Positions 14,855 through 22,760 of a DNA stretch of 64,000 nt are shown one piece after another. The DNA comes from Candidatus Solirubrobacter pratensis (lineage in GTDB: Bacteria; Actinomycetota; Thermoleophilia; Solirubrobacterales; Solirubrobacteraceae), in assembly GCF_000425945.1 (NCBI RefSeq), contig NZ_AUEK01000013.1:124001-188000 (forward strand), given 5' to 3'. Each line of letters begins with the position of its first letter. Within the stretch, counting starts at the first letter, position 1. The notes below the pieces were generated by a model. It saw nothing but the letters and a program-made list of their open reading frames with translations, searched no databases and was not told the origin of the DNA. The translations under genes were made by a program, and so were the position numbers.

Positions 14855-16536
14855 CCGCCGCCGCGGAACCCGCCGCCGCCGCCGAAGCCGCCGCCGCCGC
14901 CGCGGAACCCTCCGCCGCCGGCGCCGCCGAAGCCGCCGCCGCCCCCGAGTCCGCCGCCGAAGCCGCCCGCGCCGCCGGCGCCCTGCGTCCGTCCGCCGGC
15001 CGTGCTGCCGGCGAGCGCGCTGGTGGACGTGATCACGACCTTGTCGCCGGTGTTCAGCCCGCTCACGACCTGGGTCGTGCTGTCCCCCACGACGCCGGTC
15101 TGGACGCGCTGGGTGGTGCGCTCGCCGTTGCGCTCGACGGTGACGGTGGAGCCGCGAAGCGCCTGGTTGGGAACGGTGACGCCCGAGGCCTGGCCGGTGA
15201 TGATGTCGGCCGTCGCGCTCATCCCGGCGCGGACGCCGTCGGCGTTCTGGTCGAGCGTCACCGTGACCGGGTAGCTGACTGCGCTGCTGGTGCCCGAGCC
15301 GCTGGAGCTCGAGAGCACGCCGATCGCCGTGACGTGCGCGCCGACCTGCTCGCCCGAGACGGCGTTGATCGTCACCGTCGCCTTCTGGCCGGTCTCGACC
15401 TTGCCGATGTCGGACTCGCTCAGCGCGACCTCCATCTTCAGCCGCGAGAGCTGCGCGAGGACGATGAAGCCCGAGCTGCTCGTGCTGCTCGCGCCCGAGC
15501 TCGCGGCCCCGCCGCCGCCTCCGGCCGAGCCCGAGCCCGAGCCCGAGCCCGACGAGGAGGACGACGACGACGAGCCGCTGCCGACGGTGTCGCCGACGTC
15601 GTCGGAGATCGACGCGATCGTGCCCGCGGCGGGCGCGCGCAGGGTGGTCGCGTCGAGCGCGCCCTGGGCCTCCTTGACCGCGAGCTCGGCGCTCTCGACG
15701 CCGGCCTGGGCAGACTGGAGGCTCATCGTCGAGCCGCCGCCCGCCGAGCCCCCGGAGCTCAAGGACGAGCCTCCGCCGGAGGAGGACGACGAGCCGCCGC
15801 CGCGCGAGCCGCCGCCCGATTGCACCGGCGCCGGCGTCGCCGAGGCGCGCGGCTTGGGAGTGGCCGAGGCGCGCGGCTTGGGCGTGGCCGTGGCGCGGGG
15901 CGTCGGCGTCGCGCGCGGATCGGGCGTGGCGGTCGCGCCCGGCTTGGGCGTTGCCGTCGGCGTCGCCGAGGGCGACGGCGTCGGCGGCGGACTCACCTGC
16001 GCCGCGACGGCGACCATGGTCCCGCCGTCCGACGCAGTCGCCACCGCCTCCGTCGCCGTCGCCGTCCCGCCGCGCGACGCCGTCTGCGCGGTCGTGCCGC
16101 CCGACTCGACCTGGTCGAGCGCGTCCTGGGCGTCCACGAGCTGCGCCTGCGCCTGCGCCAGGTCGACGCGCTGACTCGCGTCGTCGAGCTTGGCCAGCAG
16201 GTCGCCCTGCGAGACGTGCTCGCCCTCCTTGACGTAGATCTTCTTGATCCGGCCGGTGGTGCCGAAGTTCACGTCCAGCTGGTTCGCCGGCGCGAGGTTC
16301 CCGCTGCCGGAGACGACCGTCTGCACGACGCCCCGGGAGACCGTGACGACGCGCTCGGAGACCGTGGCCTGGGAGGAGGAGCCGACCGACAGCACCGCGA
16401 CGACGACCGTGGCGGCCGTGCCGAGCCCCAGCAGGACCGGAACGGCCGGAAGCCCGCGGCGCGCCGAAGGCTGCTTCGGCTTCGCGGGACGGCGCCGTCG
16501 TGGCGGCTTCTTACGTGGCGGCTTCCGTGGCGGCAT
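14851..16536 (-). CDS. HlyD/MacA-like adaptor protein with low-complexity hairpin insertion
   Basis: A 561-aa membrane-fusion-type adaptor, first in the operon. A basic N-terminus (PPRKPPRKKPPRRRRP) precedes one membrane helix (VPVLLGLGTAATVVVAVLS), a barrel-sandwich segment (GNLAPANQLDVNFGTTGRIKKIYVKEGEHVSQGDLLAKLD) and half a coiled coil. In place of the usual hairpin tip comes about 120 residues of Pro/Thr/Ala repeats (ATPKPRASATPKPRASATP) and Ser/Gly runs. The second lipoyl half and beta-barrel (VALSESDIGKVETGQKATV) follow, and the protein ends in Gly-Phe-rich repeats. In Gram-negatives this protein bridges to TolC; a bacterium without that channel must use it differently. Confidence 0.88.
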   Translation of the reverse strand: MPPRKPPRKKPPRRRRPAKPKQPSARRGLPAVPVLLGLGTAATVVVAVLSVGSSSQATVSERVVTVSRGVVQTVVSGSGNLAPANQLDVNFGTTGRIKKIYVKEGEHVSQGDLLAKLDDASQRVDLAQAQAQLVDAQDALDQVESGGTTAQTASRGGTATATEAVATASDGGTMVAVAAQVSPPPTPSPSATPTATPKPGATATPDPRATPTPRATATPKPRASATPKPRASATPAPVQSGGGSRGGGSSSSSGGGSSLSSGGSAGGGSTMSLQSAQAGVESAELAVKEAQGALDATTLRAPAAGTIASISDDVGDTVGSGSSSSSSSSGSGSGSGSAGGGGGAASSGASSTSSSGFIVLAQLSRLKMEVALSESDIGKVETGQKATVTINAVSGEQVGAHVTAIGVLSSSSGSGTSSAVSYPVTVTLDQNADGVRAGMSATADIITGQASGVTVPNQALRGSTVTVERNGERTTQRVQTGVVGDSTTQVVSGLNTGDKVVITSTSALAGSTAGGRTQGAGGAGGFGGGLGGGGGFGGAGGGGFRGGGGGFGGGGGFRGGG

Positions 16537-16622
16537 CCGTGACCGCCAGAAGGAAGCCAGACCTATGTAAGGGCGCCGAGGGAGAAGCTGAAGAAGTGTT
16601 TAAATCAGGCGCGTTCCCCCGC

Positions 16623-17675
16623 CTATGCGAGGGACCCGACGAGCTGCGAGATCGCCGCCGCGAACGCGTCGACGTCCTCCTCGCGCGTATCCCACGCGCA
16701 CATCCAGCGCACCTCGCGGGTGTGCTCCTCCCAGAAGTAGAAGTGGAAGTCCTCCTGCAGGCGCTCGGCGGCACCTTCGGGCAGGATCGCGAAGACGCCG
16801 TTGGCCTGGACGGCCTGCGTGAGCCGGATGCCGTCGAGCCCTTCGACCGCCTCCCCCAGCCGCCGCGCCATCGCGTTCGCGTGGCCCGCCGCGCGGCGCC
16901 ACAGGTCGCCGGTCAGCAGCGCCTCCAGCTGCGCGGAGATGAAGCGCATCTTCGACGCGAGCTGCACGGTCTGCTTGCGCAGATAGCGCACCGGATCAGT
17001 CAGATCGTCGCGCAGCACGATCACCGCCTCGCCGGCCACGAGCCCGACCTTGGTCCCGCCGAAGGACACGACGTCGGCGCCGACGTCGGTCGCGATCGCG
17101 CGCAGCGGCACGTCGAGCGACGCCGCCGCGTTGGCCAGGCGCGACCCGTCGACGTGGAAGAGCATCCCGTGCGCGTGCGCGTGCTCGCCGATCGCCGCCA
17201 TCTCCGCCGGCGTGTAGACGGTGCCGAGCTCGGTCGACTGCGTGATCGATACGACGCCGGGCTGCGAAGCGTGCTCGTCGCCGATGCGGACCATCCGGCG
17301 ATCGACCAGCTCCGGGGTGAGCTTGCCGTCAGGCGTCGGGACGGTCAGCAGCTTGATGCCGCCGAGCACCTCCGGGGCGCCGCCCTCGTCGACGTTCAGG
17401 TGCGCGGTCGCGGCGCAGATGACGCCCTGCCACGGCTTGAGCATCGAGCGCAGGCCGACGATGTTGGCGCCGGTGCCGTTGAAGACCGGGAACGCGACGG
17501 CGGCGGCGCCGAAGTGCTCGCGCACGCGCTCCTGCAACCGCGCGGTCCAGTCGTCGGCGCCGTAGGAGACGGCCGGGCCGTGGTTGGCCGCGGCGATGGC
17601 TTCGAGCGCCTCGGGCAGGGCCGTGGCGTAGTTGTCGCTGGCGAAGTTGCGCACGGGCCACGACGATATCCGCAT
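16623..17675 (-). CDS. Low-specificity L-threonine aldolase family (PLP-dependent)
   Basis: About 350 aa of fold-type I PLP enzyme: NFASDNYATALPEALEAI at the N-terminus, PVFNGTGANIVGL, FHVDGSRLANAAASL and the PLP-lysine motif VVSFGGTKVGLVAGEAV. The family cleaves L-threonine or allo-threonine to glycine and acetaldehyde. The start is uncertain: ATG 17675 is used; GTG 17654 would give 343 aa beginning at VRNFASDN, where homology begins. The gene is divergent from the Pth2-like gene and their 5' ends are only about 13 bp apart, so promoters must overlap coding sequence. Confidence 0.9.
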   Translation of the reverse strand: MRISSWPVRNFASDNYATALPEALEAIAAANHGPAVSYGADDWTARLQERVREHFGAAAVAFPVFNGTGANIVGLRSMLKPWQGVICAATAHLNVDEGGAPEVLGGIKLLTVPTPDGKLTPELVDRRMVRIGDEHASQPGVVSITQSTELGTVYTPAEMAAIGEHAHAHGMLFHVDGSRLANAAASLDVPLRAIATDVGADVVSFGGTKVGLVAGEAVIVLRDDLTDPVRYLRKQTVQLASKMRFISAQLEALLTGDLWRRAAGHANAMARRLGEAVEGLDGIRLTQAVQANGVFAILPEGAAERLQEDFHFYFWEEHTREVRWMCAWDTREEDVDAFAAAISQLVGSLA

Positions 17676-17688
17676 CGATCCGTATCGC

Positions 17689-18267
17689 ATGTACCTCGTC
17701 GTCCGGCGCGGCGCGTTCTCCGATCTGTCCACCGGCGGCGAGCTTGCGGGCGCCGCCGCGGTCGCGTGCGTGCGCGGCTTCGAGGTCCCCGAGCAGTGGC
17801 GCGAGCGGCCAGGGAAGGTGACGCTGCGGGCGCGCACCGGCGGGCAGTGGGACCAGGTGCTCGAGCTCCCGCACGCGCTGGCCGGCGACGCGGTCGCCGC
17901 GCTCCCGCCGGTGCGCCGCTCCGAGCGCGCGCCGCTGCTCGCCAAGCTGCAGGCGATGAGCACAGAGCTCGAGCCGCCGCCGGCGGGTGCCGCGCCCGAC
18001 GGGCGCCTCACCTACGCGCTGAACCCGCGCATCGCCATGAGCTCGGGCAAGACGCTCGCCCAGATCGCCCACGCGGCGGTCATGGCCGCCGACGCGCTGC
18101 CGGCGTGGACCGACGCGGGCTGCCCGGCGCGCGTCGTCCTCCCCACACCGGCCGAGTTCGACGCGCTGCCGCGCTGCATCGCCGAGGTCGTCGACGCCGG
18201 GCTCACCGAAGTCGCACCGGGAACCGTAACCGTCCGGGCCCTCGCTCCTGCGATACTCGCCGGCTGA
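17689..18267 (+). CDS. Pth2-like peptidyl-tRNA hydrolase family protein
   Basis: About 192 aa. The C-terminal half matches the PTH2 fold: AMSSGKTLAQIAHAAVMAAD (the K-x-A-Q-x-AHA core), PARVVLPTPAEFDALP and a final segment VDAGLTEVAPGTVTVRALAPA. Pth2 releases tRNA from stalled peptidyl-tRNA. The N-terminal half (MYLVVRRGAFSDLSTGGE, AAAVACVRGF) may be a diverged second copy of the same fold. ATG 17689 is chosen because the family conservation starts at MYLVVRR; a TTG at 17632 would overlap the divergent aldolase. The TGA ends at 18267, and tRNA-Pro begins at the next base. Confidence 0.7.
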   Translation: MYLVVRRGAFSDLSTGGELAGAAAVACVRGFEVPEQWRERPGKVTLRARTGGQWDQVLELPHALAGDAVAALPPVRRSERAPLLAKLQAMSTELEPPPAGAAPDGRLTYALNPRIAMSSGKTLAQIAHAAVMAADALPAWTDAGCPARVVLPTPAEFDALPRCIAEVVDAGLTEVAPGTVTVRALAPAILAG

Positions 18268-18341
18268 CGGGGCGTGGCGCAGCCTGGTAGCGCGCGTGCT
18301 TTGGGAGCACGAGGTCCCGGGTTCAAATCCCGGCGCCCCGA
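18268..18341 (+). tRNA. tRNA-Pro (anticodon TGG)
   Basis: A 74-nt cloverleaf: acceptor CGGGGCG/CGCCCCG, D arm GCGC-AGCCTGGTA-GCGC, anticodon arm CGTGC-TTTGGGA-GCACG, variable AGGTC, T arm CCGGG-TTCAAAT-CCCGG, discriminator A, no encoded CCA. The first base directly follows the TGA of the Pth2-like gene, so a shared transcript with 5' processing by RNase P is likely. Confidence 0.96.
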
Positions 18342-18594
18342 TTCACTGGGAAGGCCTGCGGATGCGGGGCGTCGCGCATCCGCTGCAGTCCGAATCGCCG
18401 GAGTAGCGCCGGGGAGCTGCCGGCTTCTTGTCGGTGCCGGCCCGGTGTCGGCCCGGACGCGCGTGTGGTTGCCGGCGACGCCGTGCCGGCGAGCCCGGGC
18501 TCCGCGGGTGGGAAGTCAGGCACGGCGGTGAGGTACCTGTGGTGGCCCGCCGTGACCCCGGTCGTCCGCGTGGGCCGCGACGGTCAGGCGGCGT
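18342..18594. other. Intergenic, with one copy of a 16-bp dispersed repeat
   Basis: No gene recognised. Bases 18351-18366 (AAGGCCTGCGGATGCG) are repeated exactly at 36366-36381, and GCCGGCTTCTTG at 18419-18430 recurs at 36400-36411, with different spacing. This suggests the remains of a related sequence at both places. Confidence 0.4.
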
Positions 18595-19098
18595 TCACGG
18601 AGGCTCACCGGAGTGTTCACCACGCGCGCGGCCAGCGGCGTCGCGCCGATGTCCTCGGCGGTGCGGATCGGCGAGTCGTAGAAGACGCGCTCGATGTGAT
18701 CGCCGAGCCGCTGCGCGATCTCGGGCAGGTCGTGCGGGTCCTCCAGGCAGGCGTCCGGGAACGCGGCGAGCACGTGGTCGTACAGCGCACCCAGCGCCCC
18801 GGTCCTCGACCTCGAAGCCGTGATGGCCTTTGAAGTCGATCGTGTCGACCGCGCCGGTCGCTGCGACCTCGTCAACGAGCGCCGGCGCCCAGGTCGCCTC
18901 CGCGTCGAGCTTGAAGCGCACACCGGGCGAGCGGGCGAGCCGCCGGCGCACCGGCTCGATCGAAGGCTGCTTGCCGAGGCCGAGCGAGGTCACGAAGCGC
19001 ACCGGCTGCGGCTCGCGTCCGAGCGCGTCGTGCAGGGAGCGGCCGGCCTGGCGCAGCGCGAGGTCGAGCGCCGCCGACTCGAACGCCCAGTTGGGCAA
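18595..19098 (-). pseudogene. Enolase-superfamily (mandelate racemase-like) remnant
   Basis: One frame reads FESAALDLALRQAGRSLHDAL, VRFVTSLGLGKQ and GVRFKLDAEATW, in the style of the enolase C-terminal barrel. After DFKGHHGFEVEDRGA the coding continues in another frame as ALYDHVLAAFPDACLEDPHD and RVFYDSPIRTAEDIGATPLA. Both the N-terminal domain and the end of the barrel are missing. The gene is frameshifted and truncated. The original reaction (racemase, cycloisomerase or dehydratase) cannot be told. Confidence 0.6.
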
Positions 19099-19133
19099 GC
19101 GCAGTGCCCCGCAGCGGTGCGGAGCTACTCGTT

Positions 19134-19291
19134 GCGCAGGGCGGTTGCTCGCCCGCGACGGCCGCGCGACCGGGCTCCACGACGTGTTCGCGGACGGCCG
19201 CTACACCTTCGCCCACCCGCAGCTCAATGGTGCGCTGCGACCACTGCGCGACCCGCACGCCACCGACGACGAGGCCGACCTGGCGGCGTGA
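19134..19291 (+). other. Unrecognised C-terminal coding fragment
   Basis: The frame ending at TGA 19289-19291 reads LARDGRATGLHDVFADGRYT then FAHPQLNGALRPLRDPHATD, which looks protein-like and well biased, but no domain is recognised and nothing upstream in frame is convincing. It is probably the tail of a lost gene next to the recombinase. Confidence 0.3.
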
Positions 19292-19317
19292 TCGAGCACG
19301 GCCCGGGAGGCGCGTTG

Positions 19318-20202
19318 TCAGCGGTCGAGCGCCTCGAGCGCCGCGCGGCGATCCTCAATCCCGGAGCGCGCGTAACGGCGCGTGGTCCTGACATCGGCGC
19401 GACCGAGCACGTCGGCAACCAGCGCCAAGTCGCGGCCGTGCTCCCGGACCAGCCGTGTCGCGAGCGTGTGCCGCAGCCCGTGCGCGGTCTCCTGCACGCC
19501 GGCCGCCGCCATCACCTTCGTGACCAGCTTGGTGATCGAGCGCACCGACAGCTGCTCGCCGGTCCGGGAGATCCACAGCGGCCCGCGATCGCGCTCCGGC
19601 CCGGTTGGATGGTTCTGGCGGTCGGTGAGCCACGGTCGCAGCGCGGCTCGGGCGCCACGGTTGAGGGGCACGACGCGGCGGCGGTCACCCTTGGCGTGGC
19701 GAATGACGAGCTCGCCGGTGCGCTGCGTCAGGCGCACATCACCGACGTCCAGGTCGGCGAGCTCGCCGATCCGCAGGCGCGTGCGCAATAGCAGCTCCAT
19801 GATCGCCCGGTCGCGGGTCGACCGGAGACGGTCGGTCTCGAGCTGAACCTCGCGTAGTTGCTCCGGCGTGAGGGCCCGCGGCGGCACGGGGTCGACTTCG
19901 ACGCGCGGCACGCGCGGTGCGGGCAGCGCGAGCGAGTCCAGCAGCGACGTCGCCGCGGCCAGTGCGAGGTTGACCGTCGAGGGCGCGAGGGCGCGGTCGA
20001 CGAGGCGCCTGCGCCAGTCCCCCAGGAGGGCGCGGCGGTCGTGCTCCCCGTCGCGGGCGAGGAACCTGCGCAGTTCGTCGCCGGCCTGCAGGTGGGCGAC
20101 GAGCTCGCTGACCCAGCGGCGGTAGCCGGCGCGGGTGCGAGCGGCGAGCGCTTGGCGCTGCACCCAGCGGTCGTAGTCGGCGAGGATCTGGTCAGCGGAC
20201 AC
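19318..20202 (-). CDS. Tyrosine-type site-specific recombinase (XerC/D-like), intact
   Basis: A 294-aa recombinase with a core-binding SAM-like domain (about 1-110) and a complete catalytic domain. Arg is in LLLRTRLRIGELADLD, Lys in IRHAKGDRRRVVP, the HxxR box is HGLRHTLATRL, and the GRADVRTTRRYA segment carries the second His-equivalent position (D) and the nucleophilic Tyr. Size fits XerC/D and integron or phage-like integrases. It is not in a Xer housekeeping context; it lies between remnants about 1 kb from tRNA-Pro, suggesting that it belonged to an island. No att repeat of the tRNA-Pro 3' end was spotted. Confidence 0.88.
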   Translation of the reverse strand: MSADQILADYDRWVQRQALAARTRAGYRRWVSELVAHLQAGDELRRFLARDGEHDRRALLGDWRRRLVDRALAPSTVNLALAAATSLLDSLALPAPRVPRVEVDPVPPRALTPEQLREVQLETDRLRSTRDRAIMELLLRTRLRIGELADLDVGDVRLTQRTGELVIRHAKGDRRRVVPLNRGARAALRPWLTDRQNHPTGPERDRGPLWISRTGEQLSVRSITKLVTKVMAAAGVQETAHGLRHTLATRLVREHGRDLALVADVLGRADVRTTRRYARSGIEDRRAALEALDR

Positions 20203-20466
20203 CCGCGGATCTTGTCGGAACCGCCGGACGGCCGGCTCGGATCCGCCGCGGGCGCGTTGTGCGCCGCCCAGCGGACCGGCGCAACGTTGTGGCCGTCACC
20301 CGGGCGCGCAGCATGTAGCCCGCCGACGACGACACCGGCATCGCCGGCTTTCAGCAACAGCCCGCGTTGACGCGCTCGTCGTCTGGCTGCGAGCGCGTTC
20401 CAAAGGTGTTGGCTGGCGCGGCTTCATCGGCGCCGCCGAGGCTCGTGCGCGAGTCCGCTGACCGTT

Positions 20467-21393
20467 CTACGCGGCGCGTAGCGCAGGCGCCACCTCGCGC
20501 GCGAAGAGCGTGATCGTCCGCTCGTCCAGCGGTGGGCGGGCGAGCACCAGGAAGTCGCCGACGCCGAGCTCGCGGTACGGGCGCAGCAGCTCGACGCACT
20601 GCTCGGGCGTGCCGATGACGCGGCTGTCGTTGGGCCCCTCGTCGCGGGCGCGTGCGTGCGCCTCGGCCTCGGTGGCGCCGAGCACCGCGACCATCACGAT
20701 CTGCTTGCGGATCTCGGCCGGGTCGCGGCCGACGTCGCCGCAGTGGCGCTCGAGCACGTCGAGCTTGTGCCGGAACTGGGCCGGGTCGCCGAAGAACGTG
20801 TTCCAGCCGGTGGCGTGCTCGGCGACGATCCGCAACGTGCGCTTCTCACCCGAGCCGCCGATCCACAGCGGCATCGGGTGCTGCAGCGGCTTGGGCTCGC
20901 AGAGCGCGTCGTGCACGCTCAGGCGGCGGCCGTCGACGGTGGCGCGCGGCTCGGTCCAGAGCGCGCGCAGGATCCGGCAGGCGTCGTCGAGCATGTCCAG
21001 GCGCACGCCGATGCGCGGGAACGGGATGTCGTACTGGTCGTGCTCGGCCTGGTTCCAGGCCGCGCCGACGCCGAGCTCCATCCGGCCGCCGGAGACGTGG
21101 TCGATCGTGGCCGCGATCTTGGCCAGCACGCCCGGGTTGCGGTAGGTGACGCCGCTCACGATGATCCCGCAGCGCAGGCGGGTGGTGTGGGCGGCCATCG
21201 CCGACAGCAGGGTCAGCCCTTCGAAGCACGGGCCGGTGGGGTCGGACTGGATCGGCTGGAAGTGGTCGAAGACCGAGGCCCACTCGAACCCCACCTCCTC
21301 GGCCAACCGCCAGATCGCCAGGTACTCGTCAAAGCTCGCGTTCTGCTGCCCGGAATGGATGCCGAAGCGCAGCTGGTTGCCGTCGATCCGCAT
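20467..21393 (-). CDS. LLM-class flavin (probably F420)-dependent oxidoreductase
   Basis: A 308-aa luciferase-like monooxygenase fold: LRFGIHSGQQNASFDEYLA, EEVGFEWASVFDHFQPI, RLRCGIIVSGVTYRNPGVLAK, DHVSGGRMELGVGAAWNQAEH and PLWIGGSGEKRTLRIVAEHA. Actinobacterial members with this signature (F420-dependent 'TIGR03560-like' proteins) transfer hydride from reduced F420. Substrate unknown. The gene stands alone; the upstream 450 bp contains no gene and the downstream recombinase is on the same strand after 264 bp of sequence without recognisable coding. Confidence 0.9.
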   Translation of the reverse strand: MRIDGNQLRFGIHSGQQNASFDEYLAIWRLAEEVGFEWASVFDHFQPIQSDPTGPCFEGLTLLSAMAAHTTRLRCGIIVSGVTYRNPGVLAKIAATIDHVSGGRMELGVGAAWNQAEHDQYDIPFPRIGVRLDMLDDACRILRALWTEPRATVDGRRLSVHDALCEPKPLQHPMPLWIGGSGEKRTLRIVAEHATGWNTFFGDPAQFRHKLDVLERHCGDVGRDPAEIRKQIVMVAVLGATEAEAHARARDEGPNDSRVIGTPEQCVELLRPYRELGVGDFLVLARPPLDERTITLFAREVAPALRAA

Positions 21394-21949
21394 TTCCTCA
21401 GGCTAGGTTCGTTGCTCAGGGCCGCCGGCGCAGCCGCACGAAGGAGAACCCGATCAGGGCCGCGGCGAGGCCGTCCGCCGTGGGGCCGTCGACCGCGTTC
21501 GCGGCCTGGGCCGTCCCGCGTGCCGTCGATCTCGTCGTTCACGGCCACCGTTGCGCGTCCTTGTCACAGCCGCGCCGTTTGAGCGGGCGTACGGTCCCGT
21601 CAACGCCGAACCCGGGCTGCCAGCCCGAAAGTCTCATTCTGTATTCGTGGCAGGCAGAGTCTCGCTCGATTCCTGCTACCGAACGAGCACATGACGACTC
21701 GAGCATGCATCACCGCGCTACCGCACGAACCTCGAAGGCGCGATTGTACACAATTGCGCGCGTAACATGCAAGACCTTCGGGTGCACATGGCGCAAGAGC
21801 TTTGCCAGTCCTGCCGCGTTTGCGAGGTAAAGGTGCCGCCCGTGTTATCCAGTGTGCTGGTGGCCCTCAAGACGATGGGTTGATGTGAGTGCGGATGGGC
21901 CGTGCGCTCGAATCCCGAGACTCCGCACCACATACGGATACTTGCCATG
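21394..21949. other. Intergenic region with a palindrome and a possible anchor-tail remnant
   Basis: On the minus strand, 21416-21550 ends in DGLAAALIGFSFVRLRRRP before a stop, reminiscent of a C-terminal membrane-anchor tail, but no sorting motif or upstream gene is recognisable. The right part (about 21640-21850) is less GC-rich than its surroundings and holds the palindrome listed separately. No intact gene. Confidence 0.35.
21738..21759. promoter_or_regulatory. 22-bp imperfect palindrome, candidate operator
   Basis: GCGC-G-ATTGT, spacer AC, ACAAT-T-GCGC: nine of ten arm positions pair. It lies about 200 bp before the alcohol dehydrogenase pseudogene in a relatively AT-rich stretch. Binding protein unknown. 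Confidence 0.35.
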
Positions 21950-22751
21950 CATGCCATACCGTTCGAGACCGCACCGCCGGTGTCGGTCGGCTCTCCTTGA
22001 CGGAGGTCCCATATCCCCGCGCCGCCGAGAACGACGTCATCGTGCGGGTGGATGCCGCGGGGTTCACCCCGGCGAGCTTGACTGGCCGGGAACCTGGTGC
22101 GATCGCGCCGGCCGCGACCGGACTCGGAGCGTGCCCGGACACGAGCTGTCGGGTGTCGTAGCCGAGCTCGGTTACGGAACCACCGGCCTTACCGTGGGTC
22201 AGCAGGTGTTCGGAGTGAGCGACTGGACCCGCAACGGCTCACTGGCCGAGTACGTGGCGGTGGAGGCGCGCAACCTCGCCCCACTCCCGGCCGACGGTGT
22301 CGGATCGATCGCGGTGCAACTCGCGCGCGAAGTAGGAGCCCGAGTGATGGGCACCGGCAGGGCCGCCGATCGGGAGACCGCACTCGGTCTCGGCGTCGAT
22401 GACTTCGTGGACACTCAGGCCGATCAACTGGACGATGTCGGCGAGGTCGACCTCGTGTTCGACGTCATCGGCGGCGATATCCGCGATCGCTCGGCCGGCC
22501 TGGTGCGCCCCGGCGGCACGCTCGTCAGCATCGTCTCGCCGGTCGAGGTGCGGCCCGATGACGGGCGGGCGATCTTCTTTGTCGTCGAACCCGATCGCGG
22601 TCGGCTCACCGACCTTGCACAGCGGGTGCGGGACGGCCGGCTCAAGCCGATCGTCGGAGCCGTGCGCACGCTCCCCGAGGCGCCCGCCGCGTTCGTCCCC
22701 GACCGACGCACCCACGGCAAGACGATCATCCGAATCACCGACACCGGCTAA
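21950..22751 (+). pseudogene. MDR-family alcohol dehydrogenase/quinone reductase, frameshifted with internal deletion
   Basis: The N-terminus (LTEVPYPRAAENDVIVRVDA and AGFTPASLT) is in one frame; from GHELSGVVAELGYGTTGLTV onward (to TDTG at 22751) coding is in another, so a frameshift lies near 22080-22100. A second lesion is an in-frame deletion: LAPLPADG runs straight into VGSIAVQLAREVGARVMGTG, losing about 40 residues that normally include the helix before the cofactor-binding AxGGVG loop. The C-terminal half is otherwise well kept (DLVFDVIGG, LVRPGGTLVSI). The product would not bind NADP normally. Confidence 0.75.
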
Positions 22752-22760
22752 GAGAGCAGC

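Noticed and set aside
15536..15990. Repetitive GC-rich DNA in the adaptor gene as a possible non-coding repeat
   Set aside because: The reading frame is maintained and gives Pro/Thr/Ala and Ser/Gly linkers, so it is coding low complexity.
19318..20202. Housekeeping XerC or XerD
   Set aside because: Context (remnants and accessory genes) and sequence divergence do not support a chromosome-dimer-resolution role; called only a XerC/D-like recombinase.
21416..21550. LPXTG-type anchored surface protein tail
   Set aside because: A hydrophobic stretch and basic tail are present but no sorting motif and no upstream coding sequence; kept only as a note.
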